DNA of 64,000 nucleotides from Christiangramia aestuarii (GCF_009735585.1 NZ_VJVW01000001.1:82947-146946), one strand, 5' to 3'. Positions 8,904 to 18,182 are shown, counted from the stretch's first letter. The notes: generated from the sequence alone by a model not told the origin. Numbers and translations: made by a program.

Positions 8904-9457
8904 ACAGTACCGCTAAGTTCTACCTGGAAGGCGCGCTCAAACAATAAAAATGTTTCTTTGGCCTTAGAGGCAGCAGCATCTATTTCAGCATCGGTAAATT
9001 CGCGTGATCGTAAAAATTTAAGATATTCGTTCCAGCCTTTCATACTGTCCCGGGTTCCGCTAAAGAAAACCTGGTCTGGCAATCCGGTAAGCGAATCACA
9101 ATCCTTGATCTCTTTCCCAATCAGCAGCCCACCCATTGCAGATCCTTCTATCACGTAGGCCGCGCCGATAGCTTCAGCTTCATTGTTACAGGAGAAATCA
9201 AGAACTGGTCCCTGGTCTTTCACTCCTAAAACTTCAAGATCGGTGCTGAGCTTGGCAGTTTTTTCAGTTTTTACGGGCAGGTATTTTGCGATCTCTGTTT
9301 CCGCCTTTTTATAGGCGATATAATTCTGAAAAAGCAGATTGCGGTATTCTTCCCGGCTTATAGAATGGTCCATGATCTTATTTGCCAGGTTTTCTCCTTC
9401 CAGCGCCTTATGCAATTCAGCCGTTTCTTCTCTAAGCCTGGTTAGTATCTTCATCAT
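8900..9457 (-). CDS. Biliverdin-producing heme oxygenase
   Basis: A 185-residue all-alpha heme oxygenase. The proximal heme ligand is probably His 16 in TAELHKALE, and the distal-helix sequence YVIEGSAMGGLLIG contains the glycine-rich bend of bacterial heme oxygenases such as BphO. The enzyme opens heme to biliverdin, CO and iron. It is the last gene of the photosensory operon; its start lies 26 bp inside the response-regulator gene, implying translational coupling. Biliverdin is the chromophore of the bacteriophytochrome two genes upstream, so the operon makes its own pigment. An iron-acquisition role is possible but not favoured by context. Either of two consecutive ATGs could be the start. 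Confidence 0.88.
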   Translation of the reverse strand: MMKILTRLREETAELHKALEGENLANKIMDHSISREEYRNLLFQNYIAYKKAETEIAKYLPVKTEKTAKLSTDLEVLGVKDQGPVLDFSCNNEAEAIGAAYVIEGSAMGGLLIGKEIKDCDSLTGLPDQVFFSGTRDSMKGWNEYLKFLRSREFTDAEIDAAASKAKETFLLFERAFQVELSGTV

Positions 9458-9998
9458 CTATCTTAAATTGATTTATGGCATTCTTGATCTTCTCGATGTT
9501 CTGCTGGTGTTCAGCATTATCTGCATTGATCTTGTCCAGGTAATCATAGATCTGGTTCACCGTGATCTTATTATTGCGGATACGCTCTCTCAGATCGTCG
9601 CGCGCCACCATGTTGATAACCACCTTTTTTAATAATGGCTCCAGTTTTTCTGAAAGATAATTCATGTGCTTTTTCAGAATATAGCCAGAAGCTCCGTTCA
9701 GAATGGTATTGGCGGCCAATTCCTCATCGTTGATGGTACCCGTGATAAAGATAAAAGCGATATTCTCGTCATGCTCCTTTACCAGGTGCATTACATCAAG
9801 GCCGGTACAATTAGGTAAATTATAATCTGAAAGCACCACATCTGGCGCAAAATTCAACAGGATTTCCTTACAGTCATCAAGATTATCTGTCACCTCGATC
9901 TCTGGTGACTTCACTACTTTTTTTATCTGTCTTTGGATAAGGTCAGCATCGGTCTCATGGTCCTCTACTAATAATATTCTGAGAGATGTATTGATCAT
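9432..9998 (-). CDS. Response regulator with receiver domain and alpha-helical tail
   Basis: A 188-residue protein with a CheY-like receiver (about 5-125). The acidic pocket is E12-D13, the phospho-acceptor is Asp 58 (LSDYNLPN), the switch Thr lies in FITGT and the conserved Lys in ILKKH. The remaining 60 residues are a charged helical, probably coiled-coil, tail with no DNA-binding motif seen. It lies directly downstream of the phytochrome kinase, with 68 bp between them, and overlaps the heme oxygenase start. It is the likely phosphate acceptor for one or both kinases of the operon; the output is unknown. Confidence 0.88.
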   Translation of the reverse strand: MINTSLRILLVEDHETDADLIQRQIKKVVKSPEIEVTDNLDDCKEILLNFAPDVVLSDYNLPNCTGLDVMHLVKEHDENIAFIFITGTINDEELAANTILNGASGYILKKHMNYLSEKLEPLLKKVVINMVARDDLRERIRNNKITVNQIYDYLDKINADNAEHQQNIEKIKNAINQFKIDDEDTNQA

Positions 9999-10066
9999 TA
10001 GATTAACGAAAGTTAAAAAGGTATACGAAAGTATTACAAAGGCTCCTAACTCACAATTTTTGATTG

Positions 10067-12277
10067 TTAAACATAAAAATAGAAGGTAGAGCCCATGCCC
10101 TTTTCGCTTTCTGCCCAGATCTTTCCGTTATGCTTTTCTATGATCTTTTTCACGATGGCAAGTCCCATCCCGGTTCCCTTAAAATTATCTCCGGAAAATC
10201 TTGAAAACAGCTCGAAGATCTCTTCGCTGTATTTTGGATCGAAACCAATGCCGTTATCGCTAACATAATAGGTTGTCCTGTTATCAATGACGGTAGATCC
10301 TATTTTTATAACCGGTTTTTCTTCCTTTTCAGAATATTTAAGAGCGTTGGTAATAAGGTTAGACCACACCTGGGTGATCATCCTTTTATCGGCCATCATT
10401 CGCGGCAGGTCTTTGTCCAGTTCTATAGAAGTCCTGGGGTAATTTGAATCCATATTAATGGTTTCCAGGATGTCTTCCAGCAGGTGATTTACCGAGAAAA
10501 TATTCTTGTTGATACTCTCACCGGAAACCCCGGCGAATGAAAGTATATTATCTATCAGCTCCCCCATTTCTTCGGTAGAGCTTAGAATGGTATCCACGGC
10601 CTTCTGCCCAGATTTTTCAAGGCTGTGGAAGTGATCTTCCTTAAGGATATGAGCATAACCATTTATTCCCCTAAGTGGTGCTTTAAGATCGTGCGACAGC
10701 CCCTGGCTGAACAATTCCAGTTCATCATGGGCTTCCATTAGCTGACGGTTCAGTTTATCGATCTTCAGCTTCTGCTTTTCGAGAATGATACTGCTTAAAC
10801 TTTCCCTGATGGCATCGGCAGCACTAATCTGGTAATCCATCCAGGCATTGGAAACCCCGGTTAATTCCTGGGTCCACTTTTCAAAGGATTTCCTTGGAGC
10901 GATCCTTTGCTTTTCCTCATCGTAACTGGCCTTCTTATCCGGGTTTCCTCCCCAGTTCACTTTCTGGATCACCTCCGGCCTGAACCATAAAAGAAAATCC
11001 TTATTGCTTCTTCCCAGCTTGATGCTTAATATTCCTGAGGCAGTATCGATATATTCAATGGCCGGCGGATAGAATTTAGAAAGGCTTTTGGTAAAATAAA
11101 CCGTCTCCTCACGCTGAGCCAGGAAATCCAGACACAGGCTTTTCACCTGCTCTTTTGAAGGAGTTTTTCCAATTACGCGCAGTTTTCCATTCAGGAACAA
11201 TGCTCCTCCTTCACAATCCATCAGCTCGGTAAAAAGGACCTTTTTATCGGTAAGCCCTTTTTTGATCTTTCCGTCTACCTCGATTTGGTTGACCAGGTCG
11301 TCCCTGATCTTGCCCCATTCTTCAAGCTTATTAATATACCTGTTGGTCTCCTTAAGACTCAGTTCGTTGGAAAAGATCTGGGTAAGGAATTCACAGGTCT
11401 GCCTGTGGTAATAATCGATGATCTTCGCAGAATAGTGGTGACAGGCCAGTAATCCCCATAACTTACCATTACTGATAAGCGCAGCGGTTAAAGAAGCACC
11501 TACCTTCATATTCTGCAGGTATTCTATATGTATGGGAGAAACTCCCCGAAGTTCAGACCTTGAAAGGTCCAGTGGTTCCCCGTTGATAGGAGAAATTTCC
11601 GGAACGATAGGTACCGGGTTGTAATTAACATCCCCAATGATCCTTACTTTATGTTTTAAAAAGAGTTCCCGGGATTGTTTCGGGATATCACTGGCAGGAT
11701 AATGCAATCCCAGCCAGCTTTCAAATTTATCGTCCTTTTCTTCGGCGATGACCTCGCCATTCCATTCCTCGTCGAACTTATAGACCATTACCCGATCATA
11801 GCCGAAGATCTTCCTCGTGATCCTTGCCGCATCTGCACAAAGATCTTCCGGTGTCTTTGAAGCCGAAAGATTGTTCAGAATGTTTGAAAGCTCCCTTTGA
11901 TATTTGAATGCATTCCTGGTCTCTTTGGCCGGTTCAAAGTCTATGATAAGGCTTTCCCCAGAAATATGGGGAATCGCGATAAACTGAATATTATTGATCT
12001 CTACCTGGCTCACTTCTGGCATTTGCCTGAAGGTGTCAAGCCCTTTAAGCGTAGAAGAAAAGCTTTCCGGCACCAGATAACTAATTGGTTTACCAAGCAA
12101 TTCCTCATATGCTATTCCGAAGAATTCACCCGCGTTCTCACCTATCTGGGTGATCTCAAGTGAATTCTTATCACATGCCACTATCACTCCATGAGCCTGG
12201 GACTTACCAATGATATGAATAGGTTCTTTATCGCAATTGGAGATGTCTACTTTATCGGGATAACTGGTTTGGGGCAT
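10067..12277 (-). CDS. bphP: Bacteriophytochrome histidine kinase (PAS-GAF-PHY-HisKA-HATPase)
   Basis: A 736-residue red/far-red light sensor. The N-terminal Cys 15, in ISNCDKEPIHIIG, is placed as the thioether-linking Cys of biliverdin-binding phytochromes. It is followed by the PAS domain, a GAF domain with the ASDIPKQSR signature, a PHY domain, a HisKA helix with phospho-acceptor His 529 (GLSHDLKAPLRG), and a HATPase with N box (SNLITNALKYS), DNGIGFD and GTGMGLAI. All elements needed for photosensing and autophosphorylation are present. The gene starts 3 bp after the stop of the CheB/CheR hybrid and sits upstream of the response regulator and heme oxygenase. The protein is expected to be cytoplasmic. 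Confidence 0.95.
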   Translation of the reverse strand: MPQTSYPDKVDISNCDKEPIHIIGKSQAHGVIVACDKNSLEITQIGENAGEFFGIAYEELLGKPISYLVPESFSSTLKGLDTFRQMPEVSQVEINNIQFIAIPHISGESLIIDFEPAKETRNAFKYQRELSNILNNLSASKTPEDLCADAARITRKIFGYDRVMVYKFDEEWNGEVIAEEKDDKFESWLGLHYPASDIPKQSRELFLKHKVRIIGDVNYNPVPIVPEISPINGEPLDLSRSELRGVSPIHIEYLQNMKVGASLTAALISNGKLWGLLACHHYSAKIIDYYHRQTCEFLTQIFSNELSLKETNRYINKLEEWGKIRDDLVNQIEVDGKIKKGLTDKKVLFTELMDCEGGALFLNGKLRVIGKTPSKEQVKSLCLDFLAQREETVYFTKSLSKFYPPAIEYIDTASGILSIKLGRSNKDFLLWFRPEVIQKVNWGGNPDKKASYDEEKQRIAPRKSFEKWTQELTGVSNAWMDYQISAADAIRESLSSIILEKQKLKIDKLNRQLMEAHDELELFSQGLSHDLKAPLRGINGYAHILKEDHFHSLEKSGQKAVDTILSSTEEMGELIDNILSFAGVSGESINKNIFSVNHLLEDILETINMDSNYPRTSIELDKDLPRMMADKRMITQVWSNLITNALKYSEKEEKPVIKIGSTVIDNRTTYYVSDNGIGFDPKYSEEIFELFSRFSGDNFKGTGMGLAIVKKIIEKHNGKIWAESEKGMGSTFYFYV

Positions 12278-12280
12278 CTA

Positions 12281-15200
12281 TTATTCTGCTTTTAATTTGA
12301 AATAGAAGGTACTCCCCACCCCTTCCTGTGAATCTACCCAGATACTTCCCTCATGCAAGAGTACGATCTTTTCTACATGAGCGAGCCCAACTCCGGTTCC
12401 ATCCATATCTTCATTTCCGGGGACTCTATTGAAAATAGTGAAAATATTGCGCTGATCTTCCTGGGAAATTCCAACACCGTTATCCATGATCGAGAACACC
12501 CAGTACTGGTCTTCCTTGTAAGCCGAGATCCTTATCTCCGGAGACCTGTCTTTAGGCACATATTTTATAGCGTTGCTAATAAGGTTCTGGAATAATAACC
12601 TTAGCTCGACTTCATAACCTTTAAGTTTTGGAAGTGCGCCAGTATGTATCTTGGCATTGGTATCCTTGATACTCTTACCCAGGTCATACTTCACAACCTC
12701 AACGATCTCCTTGGTATCCACCAGGGTCTTTTCCCCGTTCTTACCAATCCTGGAATGCTCCAGCAAGGCACGTATCTGTGCCGAAAGCCTGTCTGAAGCG
12801 TTCTTGATATACTTGATATAATTCTCTCCCTTTTCGTCCAGCTGGCTGGCGTACATCTTCCCGAGTACGTCACTACCAAATTTAATGGTAGCCAGTGGCT
12901 CCTGAAGGTCATGAGAACAGATGGAAACGAACTGCTCCAGGTCACGGTTTGCGCGCTCAAGGTCGTTCTTCTGCTCCCTTAACTGCTCCTGTGCGGTCTT
13001 AAGTGCCGAAATATCCACGCAGGTATACCTGATGGTAAGGATCTCATCGTGCTCATCCTTCTCTGCGGTAGCATTCAAGATCACCGGCAGGATCCTGCCT
13101 TTCTTGGTGACCATTTTCTGTTCAAGGTTGATAAGCTCACCAGATTTCTCAATATTGCTTTTTAGCTTCATCGCCTTTAATTGCGAATCCCTGTCGAATA
13201 ACTCGTGGATAGGTTTACCAATAAGGTCTTCCTTATTATCATAACCAAGCTTTTGTACTGCTTTACGGTTACATTGCACGATCTTCAGGCTCTTTGGATC
13301 CACGCTTACGTGAAGCACCGGATCATCCTCATAGAAAGATTTAAACCTCTTTTCACTGGCAATAAGTTTCTCCTTCGATTTCTGTATACTTTCAATATCT
13401 ATAAAGGAGATCACCACGCCATTGATCTTGTTATTGGAATCCATGTAAGGACTAATACGCTGCAAATAGTTCTTGCCTTCCCTGGAAACTATATGTTTTT
13501 CCAGGATCCTTCCTGTCTCAAGCACTTTCTGACACCTGTCTATAAAGCTTCTCTTCCTTGTAAGACCAAAACTATTGGTGAAATTATCTATGGGCCTTCC
13601 AATGTCTCCATTAATAAGGCTGAAATGTTTCTTGATCGCCGGTGTGAATTTCCTGATCTTGAATTCTGAATCCAGGAAGATCACCCCAATATCGGTACTT
13701 TTCAGAAGGTTGTTCATGTCTGCGTTCAAAGCAGCCAGGTCGTCCATCTTCTGAATATTCTCTGCATTTACCGTGTTGATTTCCTCGTTAACGCTCTGCA
13801 GCTCCTCATTGGTACTTTGCAGCTCCTCGTTCGAGGCGAGTAGCTCTTCGTTCGCTGCCTGAAGTTCCTCGTTGCTGGTTTCGATCTCCTCCAGCGAGGT
13901 CTGCAGATCTTCTTTAGTGCGCTTCAGCTCATTTTCCAGGCTGGCTACATATTCTTTGGTCTGGTTAGAAGGGCTAATTTTTGCCACCTCTTCGGCCTCC
14001 TCAAAATTGAGTTCCTTTTCAATAAAGGTGATCACATAATTGGTTTCCCCTTCCAGGCTGTGGTCGGTGAATGGCTTGATCACGATATCTGCACCAATCT
14101 TGTTACCATTCTTATTGATCACTATATCGCGATAAACAACCCTTTTCTTATCCTTATAAGCCTTATTAAAGGTACTCTGAACAATATATTTAAGGTCGTT
14201 CCCAAGCATGTCCAGCAAGTTTATAGAAAAACCGCTGGTAGGCAAGTTGGCATATTTTCTGAATTCACCAACCGCCTGAAGTATATTATAATCTGAATCT
14301 ACAAAAACCGAAGCTCCCCCGAATTGTTCGAGGATGGTTTCATTTAGCTCGTTCTGAAGCTTTTGCTTGATAGGATTGGCATGGCTAGACCTATACCTGG
14401 TCCTTTCGGTTTCTGCCTTGTTTTCCAGCAGGCTGGCATTCATGCCGCCGCTAGCCGCAGCATGGCTAATGCCATTCTTGATACGCGTGCTGGGCATAAT
14501 GTTTTTAAAAATCTTCCATCTCCTGTCTATTTCGGCAAAGTTCTCCTTGTGGCTCTGCACACTTTCACTGGTACCAAGTACCAGAACTCCGTCCTTTTTA
14601 AGGGCGTAATGCAGCATGTTCATCGCTTTCTTCTGGATACTGTTCTGGAAATAGATCAAAAGATTTCTACACACCACCATATCCATATTACTGAAAGGTG
14701 GGTTCTTGATAATATTGTGTTTCGAAAATATAACGGCTCTTCTCAGTTTTTCAGAAACCTGGTAAGAGTTTGTTTTACTTAAAAAATATTTTAAAAGTAG
14801 GTCTTTGGAAACATCTGCCACGATACTTTCAGGATAGATCCCTTTACTACCAATATCCAGGTGTGGTTGGGAAATATCTGTAGCGAAGATCTTGATCTCC
14901 AGATCCTTTTCCTGATTTTCCATTTCTTCATGCAGGCACATGGCAAAAGAATAAGCCTCTTCACCGGTACTACATCCAACATCCCATACCTTAAGGGTAT
15001 CCCCGTTTTCTTTTTCACTGATCATTTTAGGAAAAACATCTTTCTTGAGTTTTTCCCAAACCTTTTCGTCTCTGAAGAATTTGGTAACCCCGATAAGGAA
15101 TTCCCGGTAAAGTATCTCTACCTCTTCTTCATCAGATTTTAGAAATTCGTAATATTCACTAAGGTTCTTACACTTGCAGATATTCACCCTTCTGGCAATT

Positions 15201-15946
15201 CTCCTGGCCAGGGTAGCATATTTATATTCCCTGAAATCAAGGCCTGCCTTCTCATCTATATAGTTAAGGATCTTGTTAAGTTCCTTTTCGTCATATTTTA
15301 CATCACCATCTTCAAAGTGAAAGATCGGCGGTGCCGAAATAAATTCCTTCAATTCTTCACCCATTTTTTCCACAGGAAGTATGTAATCTACCAACCCGGT
15401 ATTGATGGCGCTTTTAGGCATCCCATCAAATTTAGCCTCGGTTGGCTCCTGTACCATCACCATTCCGTCATTCTCTTTGATCGCCCTTACTCCTCTTGTA
15501 CCATCACTACCTGTACCACTAAGCACTATACCTATAGACTTACCTCTGCGCTGCTCTGCCATAGATTCAAAGAACATATCTATAGGAAGGTTCAGTGTCT
15601 GGTTATTGGGCTTTTCGGTAAGTTTAAGGGTATTCCCATCCAGTATAAGGTTATTGGCGGGTGGGATTAAATAAACATGTCCAGGCTTCACCTCCATCTT
15701 ATCGGTGATCTGGACAATGGGTAACCTGGTATTCTTTTTAAGAAGTTCCCCCATCATACTTTTATAATCGGGAGATAAATGCTGGATCACTACGTAGGCA
15801 TTGTTATCACCGGCAGGAATATTTTTGAAAAAGGCCTTAAGGGCCTCCAGTCCACCGGCACTGGCGCCAACTGCTATAATCCTGGTTTGGTCAACATTTT
15901 CTTGGTGTACAGACTCAGCTGTAGAACTCTCTTTGGTACTTTTCAT
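12281..15946 (-). CDS. CheB-CheR-PAS-histidine kinase hybrid
   Basis: A 1221-residue multidomain protein. CheB methylesterase occupies about 20-205, with catalytic Ser 29 (GASAGG), His 56 (VIQHLSP) and Asp 148 (GTGSDGTRG). CheR methyltransferase follows (about 215-480), with the SAM loop DVGCSTGEEAYS. A long coiled coil of repeated S/T-N-E-E-L-Q heptads (about 680-745) leads to two or three PAS domains, a HisKA helix with His 1012 (SHDLQEPLATI) and a complete HATPase (NLISNAIKYV, DNGVGIS, GTGVGLAHV). It has no receiver and no transmembrane segment. It is the first gene of the phytochrome operon. The family is known from bacteria, but what it methylates is not clear; no chemoreceptor is visible in the window. 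Confidence 0.92.
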   Translation of the reverse strand: MKSTKESSTAESVHQENVDQTRIIAVGASAGGLEALKAFFKNIPAGDNNAYVVIQHLSPDYKSMMGELLKKNTRLPIVQITDKMEVKPGHVYLIPPANNLILDGNTLKLTEKPNNQTLNLPIDMFFESMAEQRRGKSIGIVLSGTGSDGTRGVRAIKENDGMVMVQEPTEAKFDGMPKSAINTGLVDYILPVEKMGEELKEFISAPPIFHFEDGDVKYDEKELNKILNYIDEKAGLDFREYKYATLARRIARRVNICKCKNLSEYYEFLKSDEEEVEILYREFLIGVTKFFRDEKVWEKLKKDVFPKMISEKENGDTLKVWDVGCSTGEEAYSFAMCLHEEMENQEKDLEIKIFATDISQPHLDIGSKGIYPESIVADVSKDLLLKYFLSKTNSYQVSEKLRRAVIFSKHNIIKNPPFSNMDMVVCRNLLIYFQNSIQKKAMNMLHYALKKDGVLVLGTSESVQSHKENFAEIDRRWKIFKNIMPSTRIKNGISHAAASGGMNASLLENKAETERTRYRSSHANPIKQKLQNELNETILEQFGGASVFVDSDYNILQAVGEFRKYANLPTSGFSINLLDMLGNDLKYIVQSTFNKAYKDKKRVVYRDIVINKNGNKIGADIVIKPFTDHSLEGETNYVITFIEKELNFEEAEEVAKISPSNQTKEYVASLENELKRTKEDLQTSLEEIETSNEELQAANEELLASNEELQSTNEELQSVNEEINTVNAENIQKMDDLAALNADMNNLLKSTDIGVIFLDSEFKIRKFTPAIKKHFSLINGDIGRPIDNFTNSFGLTRKRSFIDRCQKVLETGRILEKHIVSREGKNYLQRISPYMDSNNKINGVVISFIDIESIQKSKEKLIASEKRFKSFYEDDPVLHVSVDPKSLKIVQCNRKAVQKLGYDNKEDLIGKPIHELFDRDSQLKAMKLKSNIEKSGELINLEQKMVTKKGRILPVILNATAEKDEHDEILTIRYTCVDISALKTAQEQLREQKNDLERANRDLEQFVSICSHDLQEPLATIKFGSDVLGKMYASQLDEKGENYIKYIKNASDRLSAQIRALLEHSRIGKNGEKTLVDTKEIVEVVKYDLGKSIKDTNAKIHTGALPKLKGYEVELRLLFQNLISNAIKYVPKDRSPEIRISAYKEDQYWVFSIMDNGVGISQEDQRNIFTIFNRVPGNEDMDGTGVGLAHVEKIVLLHEGSIWVDSQEGVGSTFYFKLKAE

Positions 15947-16026
15947 TAATCTGAGTAGTAGGTTATTACTGCAATAATCTAACAGACTATTGGGAATCGA
16001 TAATTATAAATAATTTCTGCCGGAAA

Positions 16027-16059
16027 CAATACTACTTTTCGAACAAATATTGCGACAAA
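16027..16059 (-). promoter_or_regulatory. Candidate Bacteroidetes promoter of the phytochrome operon
   Basis: On the minus strand a TTTG element (16059-16056) is followed after 21 bp by TAGTATTG (16034-16027), which matches the Bacteroidetes TAnnTTTG -7 box in all but one base. Spacing agrees with the family consensus. Transcription would start near 16020, giving a leader of about 75 nt before the ATG at 15946. Confidence 0.4.
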
Positions 16060-16075
16060 TAGCAGCATTTTCTAG

Positions 16076-16112
16076 GGATTCCGTCATTTCGACTTCAGTA
16101 GAGGGAAATTCG
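16076..16112. repeat. Fragment resembling a Bacteroidetes dispersed repeat
   Basis: The bases GTCATTTCGACTTCAGTAGA and the following GGGAAATTC resemble the GTCATTTCGA...GAAATCT repeats I recall as common between genes in many Bacteroidetes. Only one degenerate copy was noticed here. The assignment is from memory and needs a genome-wide copy count. Confidence 0.3.
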
Positions 16113-16149
16113 TGCCAAAAATTAACTTACTTAAAATCATTCTATCTCT

Positions 16150-16187
16150 GCAAATCTGTAAAACCTGACATAATTACAGAGATTTGC
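16150..16187. repeat. Imperfect hairpin
   Basis: GCAAATCTGTAA (16150-16161) pairs with TTACAGAGATTTGC (16174-16187) through 8 and 4 bp separated by a 2-nt bulge. No T tract follows. Its role is unknown; it lies far from either start codon. Confidence 0.3.
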
Positions 16188-16472
16188 CATTTCTGCAAAG
16201 ATTTAGATTTATTAAGAAACTTAAATTATAAATAACAATATTTTAAGATTTCATCTTTTTCCTTAAAATTCTTCAAAAATCCGGGAATATGGTATCCTCA
16301 ATTTCAGATCATTAAATTCATCAACCTGATAAAGATTCAATCTAATGTTTAAGTAATAGAAGCCTAAAAAAGCTTTCTGTTTAAGATATTTTAGAGGAAT
16401 TTATGTTTTTCTTAATGAAAGCTTCCACAATTTCAAGCTAAATTATTGGTCCAAAATAAGTGCTAACTAATC

Positions 16473-16537
16473 GTTTTGGCTTTGTCGCACGGTCTTTGTC
16501 CAATTAAGGGCGAGAATCATTTGGCACAAGGCCAAAC
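16473..16537 (+). promoter_or_regulatory. Stem-loop in the proC 5' region
   Basis: GTTTTGGCTTTGT (16473-16485) can pair with ACAAGGCCAAAC (16526-16537) over 12 bp with one bulged T and one G-U pair, closing a 40-nt loop. The right arm ends 23 bp before the proC ATG. It could be an mRNA leader structure controlling the proline operon. No proline-rich leader ORF was found. Confidence 0.35.
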
Positions 16538-16560
16538 CAATTTGAACCAAAAAAACAAAA

Positions 16561-17367
16561 ATGAAGACACTAGTTATTGGAGCAGGAAACATGGGATTAA
16601 CTTATGCCGAAGGAATGGCGCAATCTGCGATGCTTAATCGAAGAAACCTTATGGTTTTCGATAAATCTGCAGATGTGATCGCAAGGTTGAGAGATCTTGA
16701 CCATTTCGACGTATATGAATCTCTGGAAGATTGCCTGCCCCAGGCAGATATGGTATTCGTAGCTGTTAAACCCTACCACTGTGATGATCTTTTTGAAGAA
16801 ATGAAATCTATGGTCAATAAGGAACAGATCTTTGTATCCTTAATGGCCGGTGTAACTATAGGTAAGATCCAGGAAGGCCTTGGAGTAAGAAAAGTTGTAA
16901 GAGCTATGCCTAACCTTCCCGCCCAGGTAGGAAAAGGAGTTACCTCTTATACCGAATCTAAAGAAGTTTCCAGGGTAGAACTATTAATGGTGCGCAACCT
17001 TCTGGACACTACCGGTGAATCCATTCACGTTGAAAACGAAAATTATATAGATGCTTCTACCGGAATTTCTGGTAGTGGACCAGCTTATGTGTTCTATTTT
17101 ATGAACTCTATGCTGGAAGCAGCACGTAAAATGGGATTCTCCAAGAACGATTCTAAGGTGCTGGTAAGTCAGACCTTTGAAGGAGCCGTAGAACTTTTCA
17201 ACCAGAACGATCTTTCTCCAGACACCTGGATGGACCGTGTAGCCTCTAAAGGAGGAACCACCCGGGCAGCCCTTGATTCCATGGACGATAATAACGTGAA
17301 GGAATTGATCAAGGAAGCAGCTTATGCCGCTTTTGATCGCGCAGTAGAACTTGGAGAAGAAAAATAA
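16561..17367 (+). CDS. proC: Pyrroline-5-carboxylate reductase
   Basis: A 268-residue enzyme for the last step of proline synthesis, reducing pyrroline-5-carboxylate with NAD(P)H. The N-terminal Rossmann loop GAGNMG (residues 7-12) binds the nucleotide. The P5CR signature GISGSGPAYVFYF lies near residue 169-181, and the C-terminal dimerisation segment with SKGGTTRAALDSM is present. Length is normal. It is the first of three genes, proC-proB-proA, giving the whole glutamate-to-proline route in one likely operon with 41-bp and 35-bp gaps. Confidence 0.96.
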   Translation: MKTLVIGAGNMGLTYAEGMAQSAMLNRRNLMVFDKSADVIARLRDLDHFDVYESLEDCLPQADMVFVAVKPYHCDDLFEEMKSMVNKEQIFVSLMAGVTIGKIQEGLGVRKVVRAMPNLPAQVGKGVTSYTESKEVSRVELLMVRNLLDTTGESIHVENENYIDASTGISGSGPAYVFYFMNSMLEAARKMGFSKNDSKVLVSQTFEGAVELFNQNDLSPDTWMDRVASKGGTTRAALDSMDDNNVKELIKEAAYAAFDRAVELGEEK

Positions 17368-17408
17368 GCCTATTCAATAATATTCAATAATTAGATAAAC
17401 ACTCTAAA

Positions 17409-18182
17409 ATGGATAATAAAAGAAGAATTGTTGTAAAGGTCGGTACTAATGTAATGACCAATAAAGACAATAGAATTTTAGGACCTGTGCTTAAAAGCCT
17501 GGTTAGACAGATCGCTACCTTGTATGAAGAAGACATACTGGTAGTACTTGTTTCATCAGGTTCTGCAATCGCAGGAAAAGAGATCCTTGGTGAAATTAGT
17601 ATTGAGGACGATAGTAAACGTAGACAGGTATACTCATCAGTAGGTCAACCACGTATGATGAGACATTACTATAGTATCTTCCACGATTACGGAATGAGAT
17701 GTGCCCAGGTGCTAGCTACTAAGCGTGATTTTAGCCCGGGAATCCATCGTGAGAACATGATCAATTGTTATGAATCCCTGCTTTCTGAAGGGATCATTCC
17801 TATCGCGAACGAAGATGACGCCGTTTCGGTGACCATGTCTATGTTCTCTGATAATGACGAACTGGCAAGCCTGGTTGCTGAACTTATTGGAGCTGAAAAG
17901 CTGATCATTCTTAGTGATACCGACGGGCTTTATACCGGCCATCCTGAAGATGACGATTCAGAAAAACTGAATAAGGTTCAGGTTGATGAGAATGTTGAAA
18001 AATACGTTCAGGAGTCAGACAAAGGTGAAGGCGAAGGCCGGGGTGGTATGGAATCCAAGATCAAGATCGCCAAGGGAACTGCTTCCAAGAACATTACCAC
18101 TTATATCGCTAATGGTAAACGTGAAGATGTGATTCTGGATATTATGGCAGGAAAACCAGTAGGTACCAAATTTACCTCTTAA
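17409..18182 (+). CDS. proB: Glutamate 5-kinase lacking PUA domain
   Basis: A 257-residue amino-acid kinase. The N-terminal RIVVKVGTNVM motif binds ATP/glutamate phosphate, VSSGSAIAGKE is the substrate loop, and LSDTDGLYTGHP plus GRGGMESKIKIA are family signatures. It phosphorylates glutamate to glutamyl-5-phosphate. It ends right after the kinase domain, so the C-terminal PUA domain found in E. coli ProB (367 residues) is missing; short forms are known in other bacteria and keep activity. Directly upstream of proA, whose product uses its labile intermediate. Confidence 0.95.
   Translation: MDNKRRIVVKVGTNVMTNKDNRILGPVLKSLVRQIATLYEEDILVVLVSSGSAIAGKEILGEISIEDDSKRRQVYSSVGQPRMMRHYYSIFHDYGMRCAQVLATKRDFSPGIHRENMINCYESLLSEGIIPIANEDDAVSVTMSMFSDNDELASLVAELIGAEKLIILSDTDGLYTGHPEDDDSEKLNKVQVDENVEKYVQESDKGEGEGRGGMESKIKIAKGTASKNITTYIANGKREDVILDIMAGKPVGTKFTS

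Larger units (their letters stand above)
15947..16560. other. Divergent intergenic region, photosensory and proline operons
   Basis: A 614-bp gap between two divergent operons. It holds a candidate promoter for the phytochrome operon (16027-16059), a fragment resembling a Bacteroidetes dispersed repeat (about 16076-16112), an imperfect hairpin (16150-16187) and a stem upstream of proC (16473-16537). A 61-codon frame at 16050-16235 has no recognisable domain and I do not regard it as a gene. Confidence 0.5.

Noticed and set aside
16050-16235. 61-residue frame in the gap before proC
   Set aside because: No domain, signal or conserved feature, and it runs through a repeat-like fragment and a hairpin.
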